Assembly (NCBI GenBank): GCA_013396915.1
Contig: VWZL01000592.1
Span: 186,001 to 250,000 of the forward strand
Direction: 5' to 3'
Length of the DNA stretch: 64,000 bases
Source of the DNA: Stercorarius parasiticus
Taxonomy: Eukaryota; Chordata; Aves; Charadriiformes; Stercorariidae
In this document: in pieces, positions 13,061 to 24,400 of the stretch
Numbering within the stretch: the first letter of the stretch is position 1
Layout of the letters: each line of letters starts with the position of its first letter
The notes under the pieces: generated by a model
The model's database searches: none
Told to the model about the DNA's origin: nothing
Seen by the model: only the letters and a program-made list of their open reading frames with translations
Translations under genes and position numbers: made by a program

Positions 13061-15519
13061 GGGGGTTGCATGACCACAAGTGGTTACTTATGTAGAAAGA
13101 AGAGTTAAAATATACAACAAAAACTTTCAGGATTTCTCTATCTGATTTTTGGGTTTGGATTGGTTCTCGATTTGCTGGTCTTTTTTGATGACATAATGCT
13201 GCTAGTAGATGCCTGAAGTGCATTGATTGTCCTTTAACATCTCTCAGCTCCACAAAAGAAAGGAGTAGAAATAATCCCAAAAGTTTGGGGAAAAAACAAC
13301 ATTTTTTTTTTTAATTGTAACACATTTTCATCTATGCATCAGAGCCCAACATAGTGTAAGTAATGACAGAGCCACATCCATGTTTGATCACTCTGGTGCC
13401 TCATTCTTCTTCAGGGGATTGATCACTAAGAAAATTATTCAGAATTATTAACAGAGAATGCAGAAATAAATCAGAGATTGGATTCACAACATGAGATGAA
13501 GCCCTATGGGGATCAAAAACTCAAAACAGTCTTGACATCATTGCTGAAATTGAAGAGAAAGTTACTTCCGATCCTTGTATTGTAACACTGTGATACTCAA
13601 GAAAATGAGATACAAAGGATGGTAGTGATCCTGCCGCTTACATGAAGAAATCAAGAACGGTTTTGCTGTTTATTAGAAATAAGCTGTGATTTAAAAATTA
13701 CTTGAGAGGTTTGGCTTCTCTAACACTGTGACCCAGAGAAGTTGAGAATCATTTCGGAGAAGTGCTTGCTGTGCTTTAGCTTGGGGAAGCTTCAGGAATT
13801 ATTTAGATAGTATGAAATAAACACCAAGCTTTATTCAATGCCCCAAACCACCACCCGTTTCTTACCTGCAGCAGCCCCACCAACCTAGTGATTTGGAACA
13901 AGGCAGAAAAAGAACAAATGGCAAATGGTTAATACCAACCTCTGCTTTGGTTGGTTTAGCCATACTGGCTTTACTCTAGTGATATTTCTGAATAGCAATC
14001 AAGCTGTAACTCTGCAGTGGCTATTACTTTCAGGGAATAATAATTCTAATAGCTTCAGTCAGGGGACTGTAGTCTCTGTGATTCTCTGCAAAGGAAGCTG
14101 AGAGAAAAATATCAGATTGCCTTTTTTTTTTTTTCTTAAATTTATCTTAAACAAAAAGGAGAAAGGTCACTAGACATCTGTCTGGCAAAGTGCTAGTACC
14201 AACAAAAGAAGTTTTTCTAATATATAAACATATATGTAAAATTAGTTATTTTCAAAAGCATTTCAAAATGTATATATATAGTTCGTGCCTCTATGTACTT
14301 TTCCTTTAGTGTCAGCGTCTGTATCATACTCTCTTTGCCATTTCCCCCTCAGAGCCAGACAATCTATTTGTTTTACCAAAGGGACAGAGGAGGGGAGACA
14401 ACTGCTTTCATCCACAGCCGAAGACTCTACCCTTCCTGTCTGTGAGGTGACAGACATCATGAGAACACAGACTGTACATCCTGTGAGTAATTTATACCAG
14501 TGTCAAAATGTTTTGTAGTAACATTTGGTGAAGTTCCAGGAAAAGGACTTGCAGACAAATTTTACACCCCCAATTCAGTCTGAAAACAAAAAAGGAACGT
14601 ATCTTTTTTTTCCACATCCTCTTAGATAATATTGTCCAGGTGGTCAACCAGACATACATATATGGGGAATATTTAAAGATTAATGTGTTACATGCTTCAG
14701 TGGATGAAAATTGTGATAAATGAGCCAATTTTCAATCACATTTTCTCTACTCTTGCCATGTGAGCATTCTGTCACCAAGAGTGTCAGTATGGTAGAGCAA
14801 AAACATCAAGTGCAGATAAATCTGGAGCCTCCCGCTTCTCAAGTCAGAGAGTGTGATAGATATGGTTCTGTCTCAGATTTATCTGCCCTGTCTCATACAA
14901 GATCAAGAGCTCACTAGCTCCAGCCATGATCTGAAACACCAGTTAAAGTTATACAACATGCTGTTTATGCACAGTCAAGCCTCTGCTTGCGTAACGGGAG
15001 TACAGACTATCTGTCACTAGCAACAGACATCAACTAAGTAGGATCTGATTCGAGGCCCATTTTCATATAGATAACGTACCAATTAATAAAAGGAGAGTGC
15101 TGGTAAAATATTTTTACACTAAAGATATACAGAAAGAAAAAAAATATGTTGATATAAAGCTATTTCACGAATCAAAAGTTCTATAAAGTTTAAACCGTCT
15201 TTAACTCCTCACAATAACTTTTACCAAAGTGAAGCAAAAAAACATGGTTTTCTGCAAGCATTACATTTACCCTGAAATTTCTTGAATCAGTTGCGAAAAA
15301 CACAATGAAACACTTGTTTTCTGTGCTATTTTATTATTTCATTTTTATTGCACTGAAGAGAAGATTTCCTAATTTGACCAGTGAGATTCACTGCAAATAT
15401 TACCGGTAATTATTTAATGTATTCTTGTAAGTCATTGATAACAGTAAGAAGCACATGCTAGGAGTTGAATCTGAAAAGAGATCACGAGATAGACAGTAAC
15501 TCCTCCAGTGAAAGCCAAA
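13061..15519. other. Unique AT-rich sequence
   Basis: Nothing recognised. T-rich tracts lie at about 13303-13312 and 14120-14134, with TATATA patches at 14218-14280. Short frames at 14263-14518 overlap on both strands and have no domain. Confidence 0.45.
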
Positions 15520-16050
15520 AATTAGCTAAGTTCTGTTTTGCTGAACCTGTGCAGGCTGTTCTTATATCATTCTAATTTCTTCATAAACATGTACTTCAGT
15601 ATCACATCAAATGCCTTAGAGAAATCTCTACAGAAGAAATCAACTGTACTTGCTTTATCTACCAAGCATACTACTCCAAATTTTTTTCTGTAATTTTTTC
15701 CAGATTGGCATTAATTATATTGGGTTCTTTAACTGTTTAGTTAATATGCATATCAACCACATCACTATTTTTCCCAGGACTGATATTATGATGATGAGCC
15801 TGCAACTGTGAAAAGTTGACCAATTTACCCTCTTTAAAATAAATTGTGAAACATTAGCTTCTTCCAGAATGTTGGAGCTTTTCCAGCATTTCAAGGCTTA
15901 TTGAAAAATCAACATTAACAGCCCAGAGAGCTCCTTAGCCATATCGTTTAAACGTCTTAGTCATAAATTACGTGACAATGCTTTTAAGTGTGTAGCTTTA
16001 GAAAAGCTAATCACCCTATTCATTGCTTTCATCAAATCTTTGTGTGACAT
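15520..16050 (-). mobile_element. Ancient CR1 reverse-transcriptase remnant
   Basis: Read on the minus strand, about 15660 down to 15600 encodes VDFFCRDFSKAFDV. This contains the CR1-clade RT motif 'DFSKAFD'. Farther upstream in the same orientation (about 15870-15770) an EEANVSQFILKR-like stretch corresponds to the 'WRKANVTPIFKKG' block. The correct order of two RT blocks with drift between them supports an old CR1 ORF2 fragment. It contains stops and is not functional. Confidence 0.62.
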
Positions 16051-18082
16051 GAGTCAGATATATTTTTACTCCCCAAATAGAACCAATATATTTATTGAAC
16101 ATCAGTCATTTACTGATAATTCTATCATTTTTCTCCAAAAACCACACAATATCAAGACAATTCTTTCTTTAACTATACTTTTTTTTTTCTCTACTGAGAC
16201 CTATGTGAAATTATCTTCTTATGTTATTACTGTTTTTAATAGACATAGGTTAGTCCTGTATTCCTTGGCATACCGTACCAATTTTTTATAACTCCTAGCT
16301 TATGAAAAATATTTATTACCTCTTTTTTTTTGTTTGTTTTATTTGCCACACGTAACTGCTCTCTTTTACATTCTAAATCACAGTCATTTGTAACCAGCGT
16401 GCCCCTCTCTCAAGAGTGACTGTAGCTTTTCTGGTACCCACCAAAGTAGTCTTAAACAGCTCCTTATTCTCTCTCCTATTTTTCATGCTTTTCTTTCTTT
16501 CTCTCAACTTTTGCCTTTAGCCCACAATTGCCTTTAGTTTGCAATTTTTTCAGGTCTTTGAAAAGAACATTGCCCATAACTATTTCTGAATGAAGACAAT
16601 GAAGTAGTATAGTACATTAGTAAATACTTAGAGTATATGTGAAGAGATTTAAATATTTTACAGTAGGTTTCAATATTGTAAAGTCAAAGATTTTTTTTCT
16701 ATCTTTCTTTTCAACCATCATAAGTTTGGTGTTATTACATTTGAAAAGAATAATGACAGAGATAACAAAGGTAAAGGTGTTTGATAGCTTTCCTGAGTGC
16801 ATCTGTGAATGCCATGTCCAGGTTTTTAGCCATACTCAACAGCACTGGTTTTGTACAACTGTTAGTGTTAAGAATTTCTGCCTTGCTGCAACACTTCATA
16901 AATAATCCTATGCTTCTATCACATCCTGCAACACCAGAGAAGTAGAGAAAGTGCACATATATGAACACTTAGCAATATAGTTCAATACAATAGGAGCGAA
17001 ACAGCTCTTTCAAAACTTCAGTCAGACTTGAGTCTTAAAACAAATAAAAGATAACCAAATATTTTCTCAGATCTCTTATATACCTTTTTTTTTCTTTTTG
17101 CAACTGAAAACACAAAATATAAAACATCTTTTTCTGGAGAAGGCCTGTTTTGTCTTTGCTGGGTAAGGTTTATACAGGTTGAGGTCCTGGCTCAACATCT
17201 TATCTGTTAAAAAGGATTTTTCTATTTCACATGACACCTTCCTGTATGTGGCAAATCTGTTTCAGACACACATATTTAAAAGTACTGGAATCAACAGCAT
17301 AACTACCTTCCTGTTTTAATCCTTGTTCATGCGGTCAACACTACTATTTTGCTTTTGCACCTGACCTCTTAATCCATTCCACTAATAAGGTTTTTTACCC
17401 TCTACACCCCTATAGTATGTGCCTGCTATGTGCACGCTTTGACCTTTTAATCACCAAACCTTCCATTTTCCACACAGATGCTTGCTACTACTATCTCCCC
17501 CTTTTATCTTGGCTGATATATTGGCTTCTCATCACTGGATTTGTCCTATTAACCTTGTTTTATTTTTCTATAAAGCAAGCCCCACATAGTGTTTCCTTTT
17601 TTCAGAAGTACATTAGATGACACGATGGTGTATGAAAGGTGTTGAATTCTTAGCCAGGTCATCTAAAGCCTTTTGTTTATTTATTGAGGTTCAAGAAGAG
17701 GTTTTATCTAATGTCTTGAGTGAGGGGCAATAGAAGGTAGAGAGCTACTGACTCAAGCTGAGGATAAAATGCTGCATTAGGTTCTCAGAAATCTCACTTC
17801 CTCAGAAAGAATTATTGTTTTGTAGATTAGCCGTAAGCACAAAGTCCAGGAATGTTGCACTTGTCTTCAGGACAAATCAACATTTTGTAGAAATTCTATG
17901 TCTTACAGCCAGTCATGCCTACAAGCTACAAAAACATTAGTTTATTTATGCCAGTATGTCCGCCCTCTTCTGTCCTCAGAGCACAGCCGTGATGGGGCTC
18001 ACACAGCTACGTGGTGTGAGAGACGTGTTCTCTCTTTCTTCTGGGTTTTATTCCTATTATTTTTCTTATCATGTGAAACACC
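16051..18082. other. Unique pyrimidine-rich sequence
   Basis: No gene or repeat identified. T-rich tracts at about 16181-16190, 16322-16330 and 17087-17099. The overlapping small frames at 16617-16968 lie on both strands without domains. Confidence 0.45.
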
Positions 18083-18145
18083 AGATTGTAAATTCTTTGA
18101 AGCATGCTAATATCTTTTTTGTTTGTACTGTGAAGCTCATTCGAT
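18083..18145 (+). mobile_element. Amniote MIR-like SINE, 3' part (short)
   Basis: AGATTGTAAATTCTTTGAAG followed by TTTTTTGTTTGTACTGTGAAG matches the order of the amniote MIR-type SINE tail ('GATTGTAAGCTCTTTGGGGC ... TGTTTGTACAG'). Only about 60 bp is left. Confidence 0.5.
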
Positions 18146-18723
18146 ATATCAGTGACAGAAAAGCAGTTAAGGTTCGGTTAACATTATCTCAGGGTACGTT
18201 AGCTAGACATGACCCTCTGTCAGGACAGACTTTGCCCAGCTGAATCACATCTACCCCACAGACTATATCACAGACAGTTTGTTTGCCCTGTCTTGCCTTG
18301 GGGGTAGCAAAAACATTACAACTATTAAAAACTGCTATAAAGGCAGAAAAAGGAGGAATATAAACTGATCGGTTTTCTTACAGTTTGTAACAGAAAAGTT
18401 ACAAAGGTTTTTGTGCAGAAAAGCTTTGTAGTGTTTTATCCATCAAAAGCTAGTGCCTAGACATTGGTTTTAAAAAAAAACATGGGGAGGGGGGAAAAGG
18501 CCTGCAGGCTGCACTACTTGACAAAGGATTATAAGAAAAAAAATATAAATAAAATAAGATAAGATAAAATAAAATAAAGTAAAATAAAATTAAGTTAAAA
18601 AAACCCAACAACAACCCACAATCTAAATTCTGGATACTGTTTATTTCTCATTTGGTACCTTCTGAAACATTACCTTCCATCACTTCCAGCAACATGTGGT
18701 CCAAACACGTTATCACTCCCAAA
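18146..18723. other. Unique sequence with ATAAA simple repeat
   Basis: No gene seen. It contains the imperfect ATAAA array listed separately and an A9 run at 18471-18480. Confidence 0.45.
18541..18600. repeat. Imperfect (AAAAT)n simple repeat
   Basis: About 60 bp of A-rich pentanucleotide repeat, with units such as ATAAA, AGATA and AGTAA, preceded by an A-rich stretch. It is probably a decayed A-rich microsatellite. Confidence 0.85.
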
Positions 18724-19040
18724 TAAACTTAATAGCTCTTGTATCTGGACTTCTTTCAAGATTAATAATGACCTGATGACATCATCTCTATTTTATAGTG
18801 AAATCTAGAGTGATTCTGCATTTTCGGTTTCATTACACTTTCCTCGTATGTATTGTACTTTGTCTTCACTATATGTTTGTACAAAATATGTTTGTCATTG
18901 TTGTGGCTTTGGACGGATTGGCTAATCAGAATGACAGATAGCCCCTCTCCAAAGAGAGGAGAGGAAGAGATAAGGAGATTTACGAGTTTAGAAAAAGAAA
19001 GAAATTACTTTAATGAAAATATTAATAAATAATGAAATAA
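18724..19040. repeat. First copy of 317-bp direct duplication
   Basis: From TAAACTTAATAGCTC to AATGAAATAA this 317-bp block is repeated with no difference I can see at 19310-19626. It straddles the left end of an LTR (18899), so it contains both flanking DNA and LTR sequence. It is most likely the genuine copy, because it is continuous with unique sequence on its left and with further LTR sequence on its right. Confidence 0.95.
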
Positions 19041-19239
19041 TAAATAATAATAACAAAAAATGTAAAAGTATACAACATACACAAAACAGTATCCAGCTCG
19101 CAGGATGATGATCACATCACCAGCAAGCACAGGGAAAGTCCCAGACTAGAGTCAGCAATGGACAGGAGCAGGATTCCGGATCTGGAGTCAGGAATGCTCG
19201 GATCGGGATCAAAAGCAGATGAACAGACAGGGTCCTCCT

Positions 19240-19309
19240 NNNNNNNNNNNNNNNNNNNNNNNNNNNNNNNNNNNNNNNNNNNNNNNNNNNNNNNNNNNNN
19301 NNNNNNNNN
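19240..19309. other. Assembly gap, 70 N
   Basis: Seventy undetermined bases inside LTR copy B1. By alignment to the paralogue at 21197-22000, only about 45 bp of LTR are missing between 19239 and 19628. Confidence 0.99.
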
Positions 19310-19626
19310 TAAACTTAATAGCTCTTGTATCTGGACTTCTTTCAAGATTAATAATGACCTGATGACATCATCTCTATTTTATAGTGAAATCTAGAGTGAT
19401 TCTGCATTTTCGGTTTCATTACACTTTCCTCGTATGTATTGTACTTTGTCTTCACTATATGTTTGTACAAAATATGTTTGTCATTGTTGTGGCTTTGGAC
19501 GGATTGGCTAATCAGAATGACAGATAGCCCCTCTCCAAAGAGAGGAGAGGAAGAGATAAGGAGATTTACGAGTTTAGAAAAAGAAAGAAATTACTTTAAT
19601 GAAAATATTAATAAATAATGAAATAA
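19310..19626. repeat. Second copy of 317-bp duplication (probable assembly artefact)
   Basis: Exact repeat of 18724-19040 as far as I can see. It begins directly after a 70-N gap and ends directly at a single N (19627). It places pre-LTR flanking DNA in the middle of the LTR, which contradicts the structure of the paralogous LTR. I read it as a misplaced contig fragment. Confidence 0.9.
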
Positions 19627-19627
19627 N
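19627..19627. other. Single undetermined base at a contig junction
   Basis: A lone N marks the exact end of the duplicated 317-bp block, the same signature as the N at 44656. Confidence 0.97.
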
Positions 19628-19632
19628 TTAGC

Positions 19633-19639
19633 TTTTATA
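19633..19639 (-). promoter_or_regulatory. TATA box of LTR copy B1
   Basis: The plus strand reads TTTTATA, so the minus strand reads TATAAAA followed by GCTAA. The position is equivalent to 21640-21646 in copy B2. It lies between the expected U3 and R regions and fixes the LTR orientation. Confidence 0.65.
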
Positions 19640-19987
19640 CTGAGCGTGATGCAGATGGGATGGAATACCCTGTTGGTCAATTTTGGGTCACCTGTCCTGT
19701 CCACTCCTCCCTACAGGTGGGACCACTCTATGTTTTTCCGCTTCCAACCCTCTAACAGGGCAAAAAGCGAAGTTAGCTGACCTTGGTTGTTATAGCAATA
19801 AGTATAAGCAAGAGCCTCTCTGCATACCATCCCTTGGTATAATCAGGTCTTATCACTCTGAGAGCAAACAGTTTCTGAACAATATGCTGTTAATTTCAGA
19901 CTTTAGTTAGTTAGAAGAAGTTACAGCTAAAAAGTAAAATTACAAACAGAAAATTGGTTCTGTTTTACCTCAAACCAGGACAATCAT

Positions 19988-21191
19988 TGTACATTCTGCC
20001 AAATGCTATGTACTCAAGTCAGCAATTAACAAAGTTCAAATCATTCAGTAGGATGAATGTCTTTTATGGTAGTAAGTCATCTTTTTATACTCTGGCCAAG
20101 TAACATTTTCTGCTCTCAATGGAGATCAAATCTGTTTGCAGTCAACTAGACATTGAGTGTAGTTGAGTCTGCCCAGCAGGCAGATCCCAGGGAGACAGCC
20201 AAGGAAGTCTTTTTCTAGTGAAGATAAATCCAGTGTCATGCAGGATTCTACTAGAACAGAAGAGGTGATCTTACTGACTCGATGGAAGGTTCACAGGAAG
20301 CAGATACAGGTGAATTTACTTTTAGTTGAAAAGGATCTGCAGCTTTACTACAAATCATGATCCTATTTGACGAAAGCAAAGCCTAGGGATTGGCCTTTAT
20401 AAAGGACAAGGTCACAGATGTATGATCTGTGGAGATCACCTGAAGAATTACCTAGCCTTCAGAGCCTTCAGTCTGACCGGAATGTGAAAATCACCTTTAA
20501 AGTAAACCAGAATAAGTTACATTAAAGTGTGTTATTATTTCATTTCTTATTATTATGTTTTCAAGTAAAGGAATAGATTTCCTAAAGTTTCAGTAAGTAA
20601 ATTCACTTTCACCTTTACTTCAATGTTTGTCTACTGTTAAGAAAGATTTGAGCAGAGCTGCCAAACAATAAGTATCCCAAGAGTGTGACGAGACTTTTTA
20701 AGGGCCATCCATTGCCAAGCAGTGACACCTCACAAATAAGACAAAGTCCTCAAAGGTTTGCAAATTGCTCCTCCACTGAGCTGCAAGAGGGCTCTTAAAG
20801 GCTCTTATTGCCATAATACATTTGACTTCCAGCAGATGGTGAAGCAAGAGTCTCAGATCCACTGTAACTCTTAGGATTCATCCTAGCAAAAAGTGGCAAA
20901 TCTGGTTGCATTAGATTCACAAGATGATTTTAAGCTCAGCATCGCACTGTGAAACTTGAAGGCAATTTGTTAAGGGGACATTGTAAACCCAAGGCAGTAA
21001 GTGGTATCTCTACTGAGGCAGAAGAGGAATGAGAAACATCTAAGCTTGGGACCGAGGCATGTTTGTATGGTAGGTTAGCAAAAGGAAATCAGAGGAAACT
21101 GAGCTCTGACTCACAAAGATTTGGAACACATATCTCATTAGGATATGTTAGAAACACCATCCAGACAAGCATCCACACTCAAGTGTTTCTT
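19988..21191. other. Unique sequence between two family-B LTRs
   Basis: About 1.2 kb separate the two same-orientation LTRs. I see no retroviral gene, primer-binding site or polypurine tract, so it is not proviral internal sequence. The small frame at 20163-20360 has no known motif. Confidence 0.5.
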
Positions 21192-21196
21192 CCCTT

Positions 21197-22000
21197 TGAC
21201 ATGGTTTGGGCTGGGCTGGCCACTAAAATAAATGACAGATGCTTTCTTTTACTTCCCTCCCCTTCAGAGAAGGGAGAGCATCTCCCTTCAGAGGACAGAA
21301 AATGAGAGAGAGAGAGAGATACTTATGAGTTGAAAAGAAACTAAACTACTTTAATTAAATATTGATAATAAAATAATGAAAAGAAACGATAATAACATTA
21401 ATAAGAAAATAATGAAACATATACAACTTATGCAAAACCGTATCGAGCTCCCAGGATGTTGATCATGTCACCATCAGGCACTGGGAAAGTCCTAGACTGG
21501 AGTCAGCGACGGACGGGAGGTGAACTCAGGATCTGGATTCAGGGACGCGTGAATTGGGATCAAAGGCGGGTGAACAGACAAGAGTCCTCCTTGGACACCA
21601 GCCATCAAAGAAAGATGTTGACCCCTTTGATCCCTCAGCTTTTATATTGAGCATGATGGAGGTGGGATGGAATACCGTGTTGGTCAGTTTGGGGTCACCT
21701 GTGCTATCTGGTTCTCCCCACAGGTGTGACCGCTCTACGCTCTCCTGCTGCCAGTCCTCCAATGTGGCACACAACAAAGTTACTTGACCTTGGTTGTTAT
21801 AACAATAAGTATAAGCAGGAGCCTCTCTGCATGCCATTCCTGGCTATTCACTATAAACATCAGATCTTATCTGCTAGAAGCTGACACTGTCTGAAAAATA
21901 TGCTGTTAATTTTAGAGAGTGCAGTTAGTTGGAAGAAACTTAACTGAAAAGTAAAATTACTGAAAATAAAATTGATTCCCTTCTGCCTCAAGCCAGAACA
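21197..22000 (-). mobile_element. Solo LTR of ERV family B (copy B2)
   Basis: An 804-bp LTR with plus-strand ends TGACATGGTTTGGG and ...CTCAAGCCAGAACA. It is bounded by a perfect 5-bp TSD, CCCTT (21192-21196 and 22001-22005). On the minus strand a TATAAAA box (21646-21640) precedes the predicted R region. An ATTAAA signal lies about 290 bp downstream (21355-21350), leaving about 150 bp for U5. A GA microsatellite (about 21305-21320) and AT-rich DNA occupy the U5 side. No internal retroviral genes flank it. It is clearly diverged from copy B1, so the two inserted independently. The 5-bp TSD is typical of ERVL-type elements, though not exclusive to them. Confidence 0.85.
21640..21646 (-). promoter_or_regulatory. 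TATA box of LTR copy B2
   Basis: The minus strand reads ATATAAAAGCTGAGG around this site. It is conserved with copy B1 and placed about 355 bp from the U3 end, as expected for an LTR promoter. Present-day activity is unknown. Confidence 0.7.
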
Positions 22001-22096
22001 CCCTTTCAGACCTGCTACCTGACAAGCATGGAAATATGAGAGTACTCTGCTTCATCTTGATTGAGGCTTAGTAAGTATAACATTTCCCTGACAGAA

Positions 22097-22139
<43 letters not shown>
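22097..22139. repeat. (AAT)14 microsatellite
   Basis: About 14 perfect AAT units. In one frame it gives a meaningless polyasparagine run. It is likely polymorphic in length. Confidence 0.97.
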
Positions 22140-22871
22140 GCAATCTCCCCTTTTTCTTCCAACAATTTAAAATTCTGTACAAAAAAATTATTTTCTGTAG
22201 TAATAAGCCTCTGTCTGAAAATCCCTCTCTGTTATGTGATATTCTACAGCATAGGATTAGTTATGGGGTAAAGTGCCTTACTAACTGAACAGACCAGAAA
22301 TCTACTGACAATGAGGGACTGAAGAATAGCGGACATGATGTGAATTGTAAAAATTTTCTGGTAAATACTTCTTGCTAAACTATTTAGAAATCCTGTGAAG
22401 ATCTACTGCTGCAATAAGACAGAAACCAAAACTTGTATTGACTTTATAAACTGTGCTGAGTGTTCCTTTTAAAATTCTGTATTCAACAGAGTTCAGAAGT
22501 TAAATGTCAAAGAATAAAGATGTTCTATTTTGGAGATTATCCACAAAGAAGCACGTCTGAAATTTGGCAAATATCCATTTCTCACTGAGTTCTCAGCCAG
22601 AGAGAGATTAAAAATAATAGTTTAAGGGACTGACGACTAACCTTCTTGTAATCACTGAACAGTTCATTTCAGTGGTCTCATCTGTATTACTCCCACATCT
22701 CTTGATACTTTTCTATGGCAGTCTTATTTCTTTCTAATATAGGAAAGACTTTTATGGAGATATCAGTGTAAAAAGAGGTATTAAGAAGAAAATGGGCCTA
22801 TTAATGAACGAAGTACAGGGAGACCATTATAGAGAATGTTCAAAATATTGAATTCTCTGTTCTATCCCTCT

Positions 22872-22985
22872 TCAGCAAAAACAAACAAACGAACAACAAC
22901 CAAAAAAAACCCAAACCCAAACCCAAACCTAAACTAAATTACACCCCCCCAAAAAAAAAACAACAAAAAACCCACAAAAGAACAC
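22872..22985. repeat. A/C-rich low-complexity patch
   Basis: Runs of AAAC and AACCC units, including about three AAACCC repeats at about 22909-22928, then a C7 run (22944-22950) and an A-rich stretch. It is not the vertebrate telomere repeat. Confidence 0.85.
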
Positions 22986-23918
22986 CGAGCTGTTATAGAA
23001 AAAAAAGATATGAATATAGTAAAGTGGGTTAGTCATGAAAAAATGTGGAAAACCACATTGGAAAGCAATCACTGTTTCTAAAATCCTGATAGACCAGGTG
23101 ATCTGCATTTTTCTTAGGTAGAAGTCCATCTTGAAGCCCTTTGAAAGAAGCAGAAAATTTGGTATTGACTGCAGGACCCCACAGATACTAGTTAACAGCA
23201 ACTGAAAATAATTTTTAATATACTGAGGAACAACTGGGGAAATAAGAGAATATAGTTGAAAAAAAGATTTGTTTTCTAATATGGTGAGGGGAGTATTCAT
23301 ACTAGGAACTGTTAATAAACCTTATATATATTATTAACAGAAACACAGTAAGCTGTAAGAGTGCAAAATCTCAATATATCTTGAGAATCAGTTTATAAAG
23401 GATATAACTAATGAAGTAAAAAAGATACATTAAATTAAAATCACAGAACAAACAATACAATATTTCTGTATTCTGTTTTTTTTTAAAAAAAAATCATACA
23501 GAGCATAGTATGGAAATAGCCACTGATGTAGTAGACAGAATTAAAACAAAGGTTTGAGTTGAGAATGATGTTTTCAAGATTAATATTCCTAAACTCAAGT
23601 GGGAAATTATCTCCTCACCACACAATTATGTTTAGGCTTCCAAACCAGAACCAAACACCAGCACCTGAATTATTTTCCTAAAACTCACTCTGGTAAAATT
23701 CAGTTAATTAGCAGGTACTGTCTGCACCTCTTTGCCTTTCTTTCAAAGGTTGTTGCTATAATTTCATCATTTAAAAATGAAAGTGTATCTTAAAATTATG
23801 CTATAACTTATTTTGAAAAAGATCAAAATTACATTGTTAAATAAGTTCCAAAGACTTTTTTTGCAGAATTTTCTTTCGATGTAAGGGTTTTTTCTCCTAA
23901 AACTGAAAGTTAAAAAAT

Positions 23919-23921
<3 letters not shown>

Positions 23922-23960
<39 letters not shown>
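23922..23960. repeat. T39 homopolymer
   Basis: Thirty-nine consecutive T. It could be a slipped microsatellite or the poly(A) tail of a minus-strand retrocopy whose body would lie just right of 23960. I recognise no such body. The exact length is unreliable in any assembly. Confidence 0.97.
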
Positions 23961-23965
<5 letters not shown>

Positions 23966-24235
23966 CGACATTGCTAAAAAGAAAAGAACAGATCTGGGCA
24001 TTTTATACAGCTGTTCACAACCTGCTTTTAACTCCACAGTGCATTAAGAAGAACTAAAGATTTTTTTAACTCAGAACAGGCTTTGCAAACTAGTGAATTG
24101 ATATGAAATTTCATAGATTCCATGGCTGCTAAGATACAACACAGAGTGACAGGCGATGATGACTACATCTCCCAACTCACTAGCCAGATTAGCTGAGTAC
24201 AGCAGTACAGTATCCTGATATACTCTAGCCGTACA

Positions 24236-24400
24236 TCATTAGTGTTATTTATTTGTGCTACTTTAACATTCGGCACTGATAATGGATCAAAAACAGACAG
24301 CCCCTGTCTCAGAGAGCTCACAATCTAAATATAAGACCTGAAACAAAAGACAAATGTAGACAGACAAGGAACAAAGAGAAAGCAATGAGACATGGCTGAT
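24236..24400 (-). mobile_element. Amniote MIR-like SINE
   Basis: On the plus strand, in order: a TTATTTATTTGTGCTAC 3' tail segment, CGGCACTG, CCCCTGTCTCAGAGAGC and TCACAATCTAAATATAAGAC. This is the reverse complement of the amniote MIR-type SINE 3' half ('...GTCTTATTTAGATTGTAAGCTCTTTGGGG...'). The 5' part toward 24400 is badly eroded. Confidence 0.75.

Larger units (their letters stand above)
18899..19982 (-). mobile_element. Solo LTR of ERV family B (copy B1), interrupted by artefact
   Basis: Plus-strand termini are TGTTGTGGCTTTGGAC and ...CTCAAACCAGGACA. Flanks GTCAT (18894-18898) and ATCAT (19983-19987) make a 5-bp TSD with one mismatch. Homology to the copy at 21197-22000 is collinear across the element. 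Orientation is minus, because TATAAAA lies on that strand at 19639-19633 and an ATTAAA polyadenylation-type signal at 19014-19009. The part at 19240-19627 (gap, duplicate block, N) does not belong to the element. In the paralogue only 45 bp separate TCCTCCT from AGCTTTTATA. The true LTR is therefore probably about 740 bp. Confidence 0.82.
22006..24235. other. Unique AT-rich sequence with simple repeats
   Basis: Apart from the AAT microsatellite, the A/C-rich patch and the T39 tract listed separately, nothing is recognised. The frame at 22929-23300 (minus, 123 aa) is built partly on the A/C-rich low-complexity patch and has no domain. Confidence 0.45.

Noticed and set aside
18899..22000. A deleted provirus with two LTRs
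   Set aside because: Each LTR has its own TSD, they are too diverged from each other, and the 1.2 kb between them has no primer-binding site, polypurine tract or gene remnants.
22061..22288. Polyasparagine-containing frame
   Set aside because: It is the translation of an AAT microsatellite.
22905..22932. Interstitial telomere repeat
   Set aside because: The units are AAACCC, not the vertebrate CCCTAA, and there are only about three.
22929..23300. 123-codon frame on minus
   Set aside because: Its end is built on A/C-rich low-complexity DNA (poly-F/V/G run) and the rest has no domain.
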